From NCBI GenBank assembly GCA_963921425.1, contig OY992832.1, positions 992,001 through 1,056,000 on the forward strand: a DNA stretch of 64,000 nucleotides. The letters run 5' to 3'. The notes under the pieces are model-generated. The model ran no database searches. It was given only the letters and a program-made list of their open reading frames with translations, and had not been told where the DNA came from. How positions within the stretch are numbered: position 1 is the first letter of the stretch; every line of letters begins with the position of its first letter. Shown piece after piece: positions 11,001 to 21,456 of the stretch. The DNA comes from Dryas octopetala (lineage: Eukaryota > Streptophyta > Magnoliopsida > Rosales > Rosaceae). Made by a program: the position numbers and the translations under genes.

Positions 11001-13726
11001 TTATATGTATATATATAATTGTTAAAACTCCTTTAGAAATAAATGTCAATATAAAGATAAAAGATTAAACAAAAATCTGAATTACTACAGACCTGATTTT
11101 CAACATTTAATTGGATGCTATTAAGGGTTCCACGGGAATTCGTCGTAAGTTCAAGACATGGAAATGGACTCATTCTTCTGTCCCATACATTGATTACACC
11201 ATATGTATCAGAAGCAAGTACCCTAATATAATTCACCATAAAAAGGAAAGCCTGCATTAGAAAGACAAACTGATACAAGCGAGAAATTTACCCGTGAATT
11301 TCCTGCGGTGGTTCTAAAGCCAGTTGATTTGTTTGAACTTTGGGATTGAAAGAAAAGATATATGTTGAGTTACATATGGGAACATCTCAACTAAACTCTA
11401 AGCCTTACTTCCAGTAAGTTAACTATACTGGAATGCATAGACCCCATGACTAAGTATATTCCTCTATAAATGAGATATATTTTCCGAGTCTCTCATAAGT
11501 TCATTCATTTTCTTCTTTTGTCAGAACTCATAATTTCATTCAAAACTGGGGAAAAAACAAAAAATAAAAGGTTTATCCTATTTTCACCAACCTTGAATCA
11601 TCAAGTGAAGTAAAAGCAAGATCAGAAAGACCTTTATGAATATTAGACCCAAGGCCAGCAATACCAGGTCTTGTTTTTAACACCTGGATCCAAAAGTGAA
11701 GAATAATTACAATCATATACAAAGAGAATGTTATGCCAATATATAACCAGCATATTATGCAAAGAATTTCATACCAATACATAGCCCACATACTAGACAT
11801 ATTTGAAAGAAAAACAAAGATAAAGATGATAGAAGTTGTCAATAGAAATTTATTTGCATAGAGGAGTTCATTACATACTAAGGTTCTAACCCGACAAGAC
11901 CTAAAAAACTTGGAATTCGGCCCCCTCACTACATTTTCCTCAATTAAATCATCTATGTGTTGTGTGTGTATGGGAGAGAGAGTGCAGGTCCACATGTCCG
12001 CGTGTGTGTGTTTGCATCCCTCTAAAGTTTCTATTTAAAAAAAAAAAAACATGGTTAGGTGATTTTCATGCTACAAGTAAAATGAATACCCAAAAAAATA
12101 ACAACACATCTAATAACACATTTGAAAGTTGACACAATGACATAATGAATGCCCATTGGAGCAGATTACTGCATATATTTCCAAAGAGAGTGTATCAGGA
12201 GTATGATGATAGATGAAAAGAGAAACTTACCTCGGATGGTTCAGAAGAGATGTAACCAATATCAAATATAAGTACTTCATTCCTTTTCATAGATGTGCAA
12301 ACGACCTAATGAAAACAAATTAGACAAATCTTAATGTTAGAAATCCAGGAGAAATAAGGTCATCAAAGTGGAGTGTTTTAGAGTATAAAGTAACTGTTGG
12401 TCCACATTGTAATAGCTTAAGTTTATGGGACTAACAATAAACCAACCATCAAAACTGATATGGTAAACAGGTTGAGTGACACAACAGTTTTCAAGTGTCC
12501 ACCAGACAAATATTATAACAAATCATCTATAATCTACCTGATTATTATATATATATATATAACTCAGTAAAAGTTGTATTGAAGTCAAACCTCATCTTGG
12601 TTAGCAAGATTCCACCGTACAGAGTCGAGTTGTTGAGGTAAGGAAAGGTGCAACACGTGTTTTGCTTCATCTTCCTTCAAGCCTAGCAGGAAAAGAGGGG
12701 TAAAGAAGCTAAGAAAAAGATGTTGTAATGAGCACAAGATGAATTAGCATCTATGAGACGTAAAAAGAATGTGGTCCCTGCATTATAACAGAAATGAGAT
12801 AGTAACAAAAATCCATTTAAACAAATACATACATATTAGTAGAAAATGGATATGAACCAAATGTAAAATATTCTGGTATCGTGCCCCTTAACTTAACTTT
12901 CTGATGGATGTGTTTTGTAATAAGCCCATGATTGAATTACATATCCTTACCATTCCATCTCAAGAGATAACAAGCTGTAATGAAGGCACTTACATAGCAA
13001 TGGTTCATTACTCTGGCAATAAAGAGTTTCAAAGTCATGCACTGTTAAGCACCCCGATTTGGTTACGGATACCAGGTATATTCCCTAAGATAAAGTTTGC
13101 AAAGGAAAAAAAGACAAAATGCCAAGATGTAAATACAAGAAATGAAGTGAAAAGTCAAGGTAACACACACACACACACACACAAAATGAAACGTAACTAG
13201 CAAAAGAAAACTCAAAATGGATTACCTTGTTGTCAAAATCCAGTGCAGAGATTCCTTGCCTGAAAAGTATCACAATGAGCAATCTTTTCTACAACATATG
13301 AAACACATATATATATATATATATGAGAATAGATACTGACTTTTTATTTGACACTGGAAGACCAAAATGCGTGCCATAAATGATCCGATTCGTCTACAAA
13401 AGTAAAAAGCTCACAAAATTAATCAAAATTTCAATAATAATAATAATAATAACAAATTGAGCTCGTAATATTGCATACATGGGTTTGACACGGTCTGCCG
13501 TCGATGTGGTACAAATGTGGAAATGCCCTAATCTATATCAAACAGCAAAATAACCAAATAAATCAATGTACTAGCATAGTGTAGCTAACTAATTGACAAA
13601 CTTAGCCATGGCAAAATTGATAAATCGTCCACCACCTCCGAATAGGATTGCATGAGTAAGCCAGAGAAGGAATGGCGGTACTTGGGCTCCAACCTTCCGT
13701 TCAATTCGATCAGGCTTCGACTCCAT
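8089..13726 (-). CDS. WD40-repeat protein, plant-conserved, function unknown
   Basis: I could chain 18 exons in phase on the minus strand: 13602-13726, 13479-13527, 13341-13393, 13226-13259, 12994-13084, 12591-12682, 12231-12305, 11592-11683, 11424-11449, 11292-11385, 11093-11222, 10900-10989, 10080-10167, 9716-9749, 9546-9615, 8663-8751, 8157-8283 and 8089-8112, giving about 460 residues. Beta-propeller repeats are visible, e.g. VLASDTYGVINVWDRR and FGAGKHGFIYVWDLR, with weaker blades such as VSVTKSGCLTVHDFE and VVCTSMKRNEVLIFD. There is no signal peptide or membrane segment, so a cytosolic or nuclear scaffold is likely. Weak points are the first exon (start MESKPDR), the 26-base exon 9, the donor of exon 13 (10080, or 10076 out of phase) and the last exon, since read-through to 8106 gives another C-terminus. 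It does not match my recollection of plant Nup43, and I cannot name the family. Confidence 0.8.
10675..10875. mobile_element. MITE, MULE-like, copy 2 (201 bp), in a WD40 intron
   Basis: Reverse-orientation copy of the element at 892-1093. It begins CAGTAGTGCTAGACATTCC and ends AACATTATTC, with inner repeats CCACATTTTTATACCA and TGGTATAAAAATGTGGTA. It is flanked by a perfect 9-base target-site duplication, TTAAAAATA (10666-10674 and 10876-10884). It sits in the intron between WD40 exons 10900-10989 and 10080-10167, and only about 15 bases separate the duplication from the upstream exon. Confidence 0.9.
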
Positions 13727-14741
13727 TTATGCCTAAACAATGAAGACCTCAAATCTCAATTTAAAAGAAAATTTGAAGCAGCTCAATTGAGAAGGGATAC
13801 AGATCTGGATTTACCTTCGAATGGGTTTAGTGGAATTTTGAAGTGAGGGCTTGAGAGGGACTAAGAATTTGTCCATGACAGTGTGAATAATTTTCTATCA
13901 TAGCAGAGCTAAGAAATTGGGGCTTAAAAGTTGCATTTTCAATTTTCCCGCCATTGCGTGTCGTGCTGATTAACGCGCGCTTTGATGCGTAGTCGGGTCA
14001 CGGGTGGGTGGGTCATGACTCATGGGTGGGCCACGCCAAATAGTCAATACACCAATGATCAAATGTTATTGTACGAAAAACTCAAATAATTAAGGGTACT
14101 TTTTCTTTATTTATTGTTTGCTTTCGTTGATTTTTTCTTTTTTATTTATTATAAATTATGGTCTTTGGGACATGGTTGATATGTTGAGAAATACACTGCT
14201 TTGGATAAAAAATAATTAAGGGTAGTTATATATTGGTAAATACTTCTAAAATATTCGAAAAGGTTTTTCTTTTCTTTGACAAATCAAAAAGCCAAATCTC
14301 CATGTCTAACGATTACACTAACGGTTTATTTTCTAAGATAATTAAAGTAAACACCATCCATTTAATCTCATGAATATGTAATTGCTCATTTGCTTGACTT
14401 GATAAGTTTACATATTTTATGCAATTAGCATTTAGCATATCAATAATAAGGTAGTTACATGCTTCAAAAACAGTGGAAAGGACCTTGAAACCAGCCAAAA
14501 AGCCAAATCCACATGCCTAAACCCTTACACCAATGGTTCATTTATAAGATAGATAAACTAAACACCATGGATTTGTATGAAATCATTATTTAATAAAAAA
14601 ATTATCCAGATAAAAAAAAAATCGTCACTATATATGTGTACATATATTAGTCTTATTAGACATCATCTGAATTTGCTGTCTAATTAATCCTAGTAGACCA
14701 GGGAAGAAAAACATCAGAGAAATATTGCTCCTTTGTACCAT
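13727..14741. other. Divergent intergenic region, WD40 and lectin-receptor promoters
   Basis: The left part holds the 5' leader and promoter of the minus-strand WD40 gene. The right part is the promoter of the lectin-receptor copy. A block found near 14284-14425 recurs at 14494-14598 and again at 17094-17240 (see separate entry). Confidence 0.6.
14284..14598. repeat. Duplicated promoter block of the lectin-receptor cluster
   Basis: Two diverged copies (about 14284-14425 and 14494-14598) share AAAAAGCCAAATC, CATG, TTACAC, TCTAAGATA or TATAAGATA and AAACACCAT. A third copy at about 17094-17240 precedes the second receptor copy and shares GATAAGTTTACA with the first. This shows the receptor genes were duplicated with their upstream DNA. 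Confidence 0.7.
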
Positions 14742-16145
14742 ATGGCTTTTGAACTACCATATGCTTTATGCTTTCTGCTTCTCCTTCTATTGATGTCATT
14801 TTCCACCAATGCTCAAACTTACAAGAATATTTCATTAGGCTCATCCCTCACTGCACTGAACAGTAACTCCTACTGGACCTCACCATCTGGGGAGTTTGCT
14901 TTTGGTTTCCAAAAAATTAGTATACATGGCTTTCTACTAGCCATCTGGTTTAACAAAATACCTGAAAGAAGTATTGTTTGGTCAGCCAATGGCAATAATC
15001 TAGTGCAAAAAGGATCCACAGTTGAACTCACTGCAGATGGCCACTTTAGGCTGAATGATACTGTAACAGGCAAACAAATATGGATTGCTGATGCTGCTGG
15101 TACTGGAGTTGCTTATGCAGCTATGCTTGACACAGGAAATTTTGTGCTGGCTAACCGGAAATGGATCAATTTGTGGGAGAGTTTTGATCAACCAACTGAT
15201 ACAATCTTACCCACACAGACTCTAATTCAAGACAGCATACTCTTTTCTCGCTATACGGCAGCAAATTACTCAAGAGGGAGATTCCAGCTTACACTACAAC
15301 CGGATGGAAATCTCGTGCTTTACACAACGAATTTCCCATTGGATTCTCCTAATTTTGCTTATTGGTCAACCCAAACTTTTGGTAGTGGAAATCAGGTCAT
15401 CTTCAACCAATCTGGCTCTATTTACCTTACAGCTAAGAATGGGACAATGCTTAGTATGGTATCATCCAATTATACATTTTCAATGCAGGATTTCTACCAG
15501 AGAGCAACTCTTGAGTACAATGGAGTTTTTAGGTACTATGTGTACCCTAAAAGCACTAGCTCAAGTGTGGGAACGTGGCCAATGGCTTGGTCTACTTTGT
15601 CCCTAATGCCTTCAAATGTATGCACATCAATTAGGGAAGGGACAGGTGGTGGTGCATGTGGGTTCAACAGCATATGCAGACATGATGATCAAGGACCAAG
15701 TTGCCAGTGCCCAGTTGGTTACAGCTTTGTTGATCCAAATGATGAGCTGAAAGGATGCAAACAGGACTTTATATCACAAAGTTGTGATGAAGCCTCACTA
15801 GAAACAGATACTTTTTATTTACAAGAGATGCAAAACACAGATTGGCCTTATTCTGAGTATGAGCATTTTCAGCCAGTTACTGAGGATTGGTGCAGGCAGA
15901 ATTGCCTAGATGATTGTTTATGTGCCGTTGCCATTTTCAAAGATAATGATTGCTGGAAGAAGAGAATTCCTCTTTCAAATGGGATGATTGACCCCAGTGC
16001 CGGTGGAAAAGCTCTAATCAAAATGAGGAAAGACAATTCTACTTCAACACCTGGGGGTACAAATGCAAAAAAGAAAGATACTTCAACTTCTATCCTTGTT
16101 GGACTGCTGCTGAGTAGCTTGGTGTTCCTGAACTGCTGGAATTAG
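14742..16145 (+). CDS. G-type lectin receptor (LecRK-like), kinase-less
   Basis: One open exon of 467 residues from the ATG of MAFELPYAL; a longer frame upstream has no ATG. Family members are surface receptor kinases of about 800 residues. Visible parts are a signal peptide ending near STNAQ (about residue 25), a B-type (mannose-binding-like) lectin domain (about 30-150, with FAFGFQ, WSANG, MLDTGNFVL and LWESFDQPTDTILP), a middle region, an EGF-like cysteine module (about 300-340, CGFNSICR..CQCPVGY), a PAN-like module (about 350-430, CRQNCLDDCLCAVAIF..CWKK), and a Ser/Thr-rich stalk. The frame ends in the first half of the membrane helix (ILVGLLLSSLVFLN). Compared with the copy at 17922, similarity stops exactly there, so the membrane helix and kinase were lost by rearrangement. 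The product could be secreted or loosely membrane-held, and might act as a decoy. No splice route to a kinase is seen. Confidence 0.88.
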   Translation: MAFELPYALCFLLLLLLMSFSTNAQTYKNISLGSSLTALNSNSYWTSPSGEFAFGFQKISIHGFLLAIWFNKIPERSIVWSANGNNLVQKGSTVELTADGHFRLNDTVTGKQIWIADAAGTGVAYAAMLDTGNFVLANRKWINLWESFDQPTDTILPTQTLIQDSILFSRYTAANYSRGRFQLTLQPDGNLVLYTTNFPLDSPNFAYWSTQTFGSGNQVIFNQSGSIYLTAKNGTMLSMVSSNYTFSMQDFYQRATLEYNGVFRYYVYPKSTSSSVGTWPMAWSTLSLMPSNVCTSIREGTGGGACGFNSICRHDDQGPSCQCPVGYSFVDPNDELKGCKQDFISQSCDEASLETDTFYLQEMQNTDWPYSEYEHFQPVTEDWCRQNCLDDCLCAVAIFKDNDCWKKRIPLSNGMIDPSAGGKALIKMRKDNSTSTPGGTNAKKKDTSTSILVGLLLSSLVFLNCWN

Positions 16146-16190
16146 TAATTTATAGTTATCTAAAGAATTTAGAATATTTCAATATAAATG

Positions 16191-16324
16191 AACTCCTCTT
16201 AGCTAAAGGTGTTTAAGATAATGATATGGAGTCTTATTATGTCCGAAGGGTTTAGGATAGTATATATTTTATTATAATTAGGATTTCATATCCTCCATAT
16301 AAGCAGCTTTAGCTAAGAGGAGTT
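16191..16324. repeat. 134-bp segment bounded by perfect 18-base inverted repeats
   Basis: AACTCCTCTTAGCTAAAG at 16191-16208 is the exact reverse complement of 16307-16324. The right arm and what follows it match DNA downstream of the second receptor copy (near 20110), so the right arm is ancestral and the left arm is the added part. It may be a small MITE or a local inverted duplication. Confidence 0.7.
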
Positions 16325-17424
16325 CTATATGGCTAAGACTCACCATGAAGAATGTCAAACAGTTTCTAGAAGGAACTGTTTGAATTCATAGTTCCACCAG
16401 ATCCATGCTCATTATAAGTTCAATTTAAGAATTGGCCTCTGGATATCAAACATTTATGTGTATATGTTTGATCATATTTACTCAAGACCATCAACCTGGT
16501 CACTGGTCAGTGTCAGTCAGATTGTCCTTAGTGTGTGGCAACAGACGTATAAGTACCATCAATAATTTTCAAGACTATCTCATCAATAAAAAGAAGAATG
16601 GTTTCTTGTTCAGATATGTCCTTTCAATAGTAAAATTTTCTGCTATATACATACATTTCCTGGCATTACAGCAATACTCTGTCTTTACTATTAAAGTGAG
16701 ATTTATAGGGATGACATCTTTTAGCTGTCGAAGTTACTCTTAATTAAGAAAACTTCCTAAGAAGACATCTTCAAACTGCCTAACAAGATATGGATATCAG
16801 GATATGCATACATAATAAAAAATGCTTACATAAGATATGCATATTAGTTTAAGTTAAAAGATTTTATCAAACTTTAAGTAACAGTAGAGCTTAAGTTTTT
16901 ATCAATTTTAAAGATCCTGTCCTGATTTTTTGTTCGGAATATTAGTTAAAAGGTATTATTACATCATATGTACAGCAAGCTTAATTAAACACCTCTGAAA
17001 AGCCAATAGTTACAAAGTTCATTGTATGAAGAAGTCAACAATGACAGTTACAGATAAATGCTTTTAAAACACTGGAAAGGATTTGTGGAATGATCCAAAA
17101 AAGTCAAATCTCCATGGGTCTATTCGCTTACACCAGCATCCATTTTCTAAGACAGTTTAATCTAAAACATCATCCACTTTTATATGTAATTGCATGACCT
17201 GATAAGTTTACACATTGTATGTAATCATTATTATTTAAAAGATGAGGTTGTCAATGGATTGAAGAAACATTAATTAGCACTCATACATACCAGCACACAT
17301 GAACTTTCATATATTATATGTATATGTACTAGTCTTACTAGACGTCATTAAGAATTTTCTATCTAATTAATCTTACTATTGCCTCCTGTATACCACGAGG
17401 ACAACATTTGTTTGGTATTTGGTA
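16325..17424. other. Downstream flank of receptor copy 1, duplicated at 20120-20500
   Basis: Stretches such as CATGAAGAATGTCAAACAGT, TCCATGCTCATTATAAGTTC, GTCCTTAGTGTGTG and ACAGCAATACTC recur in order downstream of the second receptor copy. This DNA is therefore part of the tandem unit and not a gene. The stretch also contains the third promoter-block copy near 17094-17240. Confidence 0.65.
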
Positions 17425-17600
17425 TTTAAGCAAACTAATTGCCCTACGAATTGGAAGAGGGCTCTTGTGTTTGAGAAAAATAATATGTTTGGGGGTTTGA
17501 AGGGTTTCTGTTGTGTTTGTTTCTTGGGAAGGTTAGAAAAAGTTGATTTGAATGTGAGGGAGATGTCTGAGGGTTTGAGATTTATAACTCCAATTGCTCT
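17425..17600. pseudogene. Chimeric scrap: receptor-kinase fragment joined to an antisense H3 leader relic
   Basis: Bases about 17425-17478 read, on the + strand, like the kinase segment near 19748-19797: TTGCC, then GAATTG, AGAGGGCTCTTGT and TTTG are shared (protein [10 protein letters not shown]). Bases about 17480-17595 match, on the - strand, the TATA box and 5' leader of the H3 genes: ATAAAT, ATTCAAATCAA, AAGAAACAAACACAACAG, AAACCCTTCAAACC and CATATT..TTTCTCAA, ending where the H3 start codon would be. No H3 coding sequence follows. An open frame of 63 codons crosses the join but has no family likeness. Confidence 0.7.
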
Positions 17601-17921
17601 TTCAGTTTAACATATTCCTAGAAGTCAAGCAGTCCTGCTGCAGATGATTTATAATTAATAGGCCATCAGCTAAGAGAAAAAGCAGGAAAAGCATTGACTT
17701 TTTTTTTTGTTTTTGGGTAAGCAAAGCATTGACTTGTTTAATTAGTAAAATTCTTGGTCAATGTCTACGGTAATTGAATAATAGTAGAAATAAGATGCTG
17801 CAGTTGTGAATAAAATAAATCTCTAACTTCAATGGATTTTCAACATACTCCTTCACCTAGTAACAATGGAATATATAATGCAAATGATGTTTGAGAAAAA
17901 TATTTCTGCATAGTTCATACC

Positions 17922-19830
17922 ATGGCTTTTGAACTACCATATCCTTTATGCTTTCTGCTTTCTGCTTGTCCTTGTACAGCTGCCATTTTGCACCACTGCT
18001 CAAACTCACAAGAATATATCTTTGGGATCATCCCTTGTCGCAAAGGGCAATAACTCTTTCTGGGCCTCACCATCTGGAGAATTTGCTTTCGGTTTCCAAA
18101 AAATTGGTAAAGATGGCTTCTTACTAGCCATCTGGTTTAACACAATACCTGAAAGAACTATTGTGTGGTCAGCCAATGGCAATAATCTAGTGCAAAAAGG
18201 ATCCACAGTAGAACTCACCACAGATGGCCAGTTTCTGCTCAATGAGAAGGCAACAGGCAAACAAATATGGAGTGCTGATTCTACTGGTACTGGAATTGTC
18301 TATGCAGCCATGCTCGACACAGGAAATTTTGTGCTGGCTAATCAAAATTCAATGAATTTGTGGGAGAGTTTTGATCAACCAACTGATACAATCCTGCCCG
18401 CGCAGACTCTAAATCGAGAGAGCACACTCATTGCCCGATATACAGCAACATATTACTCAAAAGGAAGATTCCGTTTTACACTACAATCCAATGGAGAACT
18501 CTTCCTTTACACAACACATTTCCCATTGGATTCTGCTAATTCTTTCTATTGGCCAACCGACACTGTGGATAGTGGTTTTCAGGTCATCTTCAAACAGTCT
18601 GGCTCTATTTACCTTACTTTCAGGATCAGAAGCATACTTAGTATGATATCATCCAATACAGTTTCAATGCAAGATTTCTACCAGGGAGCAACTCTTGACT
18701 ACGATGGAGTTTTGAGGCACTATGTCTACCCCAAAAGCAATGGCTCAAGTGATGGAGCACGGCTCATGACTTGTTCCACTTTGTCCTTCATACCTCCAAA
18801 TATCTGCATCACACTTTTGCAAGAGAAAGGCGGCGGTGCATGTGGATTCAACAGTGTATGTAAACATGATGATGACCATGGACCAATTTGCCAGTGCCCA
18901 GATGGTTACACCTTCATCGATCTAGATGATGTGTTGAGAGGATGCAAACAGAACTTCATTTCACAAAGCTGTGATAAGGCCTCACCAGAGACAGATCTCT
19001 TTTATTTTCATGAGAGGGAAAACACAGATTGGCCTAATTCTGAGTATGAGAATTTCAGCTTGTATCTGAGGACTGGTGCAAGCAGGCTTGCCTAGGTGAT
19101 TGTTTCTGTGCTGTTGCTAATTTCAGAAATGGGGAGTGTTGGCTGAAAGGACTCCCTCTTTTGAACGGGAGGATTGACCCCATTAATCGCGTAAAAGCTC
19201 TAATCAAAGTAAGGAAAGAAACTCGACTTTCAGATGTGGTGGCAAACATTCGAAAAAGAAAGATAATTCAACACTGATCCTTGTCAGATAAGTGCTCCTG
19301 AGTAGCTCGGGGTTCCTAAACTTACTCTTACTGCTACTAACTTATTTGGTTGTTTCTCGCATCTATTTTATTATAGAAAAAAAAAGGCTGGCTCAACATT
19401 ATCTAGTCATGTCAGACACGAATTTGAGATATTTCACTTATGAGGAGCTAGAAGAAGCTACCAATGGATTCCAGGAAGAACTAGGCCGTGGTGCTTTTGC
19501 AAGAGTTTTCAAAGGAGTTTTAGCATCTGATAATGGAAAGTTTGTTGCTGTCAAAAGATTGGACAATATGGTTAAAGAAAATGATTTGGAATTCAAAGCT
19601 GAAGTGAGCGCAATTGGCAGAACAAATCATAGAAATTTAGTCCTACTACTAGGACTCTGCAACGAAGGGAAGCACCGAATTCTTGTATGAGTTTATGGGC
19701 AATGGCTCTCTAGCAAGCTTCCTCTTCGGAGAGTCAAGGCCAAAATGGTACCAAAGAAGCCAAGTTGCCTTAGGAATTGCGAGAGGGCTCTTGTATTTGC
19801 ATGAGGATGCATAAGCACTTCAATTTAATT
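17922..19830 (+). pseudogene. LecRK-like receptor kinase pseudogene
   Basis: Second tandem copy, clearly related to 14742-16145 throughout the ectodomain. From the ATG at 17922 the frame fails: a 7-base expansion (repeat of CTTTCTG) in the signal-peptide region shifts it by one, although the lectin to EGF-like part is open in the next frame to 19095. A shift near 19060 breaks the PAN module. Another shift and a stop near 19240-19290 precede the membrane helix (LLLLLLTYLVVSRIYFIIEK). The kinase N-lobe then runs from FTYEELEEATNGFQEELGRG through VAVKRL to HRILV, where a lost GT dinucleotide shifts the frame; [16 protein letters not shown] follows out of frame and similarity ends soon after GLLYLHE. 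The catalytic loop and C-lobe are absent. With at least four disruptions plus loss of the C-lobe, it cannot make an active receptor kinase. Confidence 0.9.
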
Positions 19831-20883
19831 TTTGAATGCATGCAATTGTAATTGATTTATGGCTTTCAAATATGTATGTTGTGTCCCCATTAAAAAAGAA
19901 AAAAAGAGTATCATTTCTGGTTATGTAATTGTTTATCTGAATTTGTCCATTGAATTGTAAAGCTTCTGGTATAAAAATCATTTCCAGGCATTGCATCATA
20001 CTCTGTCAACACAATGAAAGTGAGTTTTCTAGGGACGCCATCTTTCAGCAGTCCAAGTTACTCGCAATATCTTCCACATAAATTATGAGTCCATATCAAC
20101 CGTATAAAAAGTTTTGGCTAAGAGAGGTTTGTATGGCTAAGACCCACTTAACATGAAGAATGTCAAACAGTACTTGCTTGAAGCAACTGTTTGTATGGCT
20201 AGTCCCACCAGTTCCATGCTCATTATAAGTTCAAAGTAAGTGCAGTTGGGTATATGGATATCAAACACTTATGCATGTATGTTTATTCACAAGGACTCGA
20301 AACCAGCATTTATCAACATGGTAGTATCAATCTGATAGTCCTTAGTGTGTGCTATAAAGTATGTATAAGTAATATCAATATTCAACACTGTCTCAACAAA
20401 AAGAAGAATGATTTCTTATTATGTAATTCTTTATCGGATATCTGCTTTCAATAGTAAATTTTCTGTTTACCGACATTACAGCAATACTCACTCTGTCTTT
20501 TGTATTGAATACACCATGAAACTTTGGATGAATGAATAACAAAAATATTAAATGGGTTCATTACCAGTTGGAAGTTTTACCAGAACTGAGCAGAAAATTG
20601 TATTTTCTTTTTCTTTTTTTGGTGCTTTTTCAGTAGTGAATTCTAGCCTTCTCATAATGTAGAGCAAAGTTTATTGAGTCACTTAAAGATTTTAATTTCC
20701 CAAGAGAATCTGTGCTCATACAACATAGGGATCAATGAAAAAACTGCATAATCCAAGTACTGTATTGAAAAGCATATAAAAAAATTCAAGCATAATTCAC
20801 AGTTTCCACACCTTTACAATCACCATGATGATGCCAAAGAAACTAAATTGCATGGCAAATTACCCTTACCTAATGCCAGAATC
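19831..20883. other. Downstream flank of receptor pseudogene
   Basis: The part to about 20500 repeats the flank of receptor copy 1. The rest is AT-rich and includes the probable 3'UTR of the minus-strand CNX6 gene. I see no other gene. Confidence 0.6.
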
Positions 20884-21456
20884 TCATTCCTCAATAACCT
20901 TTACTTTGGCCCCACAACAGCTCTTCCTATTATGCCTCTCAGCTTCAACTTGTTTTTCATTGCATACCACATCCTTTATCCCAAGATCCAACCTCCGCTC
21001 GAGGAACTCTGAATTCTCTTTCCAAACCTCTCCATTAGCATAAACCTCCTTCTTCCATATTGGAACTGATGCCTTTATCTCATCAATTATAAACTTACAA
21101 GCATCCAATGCATCAACTCGATGAACAGCTGAGACTGCAATGAAAACACTCGTTTTGCCAACTGGAACCGGGCCCAGGCGGTGTGCAACTGCAATGGAGA
21201 GGAGATTCCAGGACGATCTAGCAGATGAACAAATGGATTTCATGCATCGTATTGCCATAGGAACATATGCTTCATACCTCAGCTCCAAGACTGTTTTGCC
21301 TTCAAATGTGTCGCGTGTGGTACCAGAAAATGTTGCAATAGCACCTGCCTGTGGAGCACTGACATAATCCATATATTTGGCAATGTCAATTTGGGTATGC
21401 TCCTCTAAGATTTCCACTAGATTTTTCTCCTCAGCAGCCATCTTCGTTTGGGACAT
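20884..21456 (-). CDS. CNX6: Molybdopterin synthase catalytic (large) subunit
   Basis: A single-exon frame of 190 residues of the MoaE/MOCS2B family. The enzyme inserts two sulfurs into precursor Z (cPMP) to make molybdopterin; the sulfur comes from the thiocarboxylate of the small subunit (CNX7/MOCS2A in plants), which is not in this window. Family features include GAIATFSGTTRDTFEGK near residues 38-54, LRYEAYVPMA, VAHRLGPVPVGKTSVFIAVSAVHR, and the lysine-rich active-site stretch VPIWKKEVYANG near 131-142. The C-terminal tail is longer than in bacteria, as usual in plants. A probable 5'UTR exon ends at 22342 (donor GTGAGA) with its acceptor near 21467-21480, giving a leader intron of about 0.87 kb. 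The product is needed by nitrate reductase, aldehyde oxidase, xanthine dehydrogenase and sulfite oxidase. Confidence 0.95.
   Translation of the reverse strand: MSQTKMAAEEKNLVEILEEHTQIDIAKYMDYVSAPQAGAIATFSGTTRDTFEGKTVLELRYEAYVPMAIRCMKSICSSARSSWNLLSIAVAHRLGPVPVGKTSVFIAVSAVHRVDALDACKFIIDEIKASVPIWKKEVYANGEVWKENSEFLERRLDLGIKDVVCNEKQVEAERHNRKSCCGAKVKVIEE

Noticed and set aside
8089-13726. Assignment of the WD40 gene as Nup43 or another named propeller
   Set aside because: The visible blades do not match the plant Nup43 sequence as I remember it, and no diagnostic motif fixed another name.
17419-17610. 63-codon frame as a small novel gene
   Set aside because: It is a by-product of the kinase/H3-leader chimera and reads both parts in arbitrary frames.
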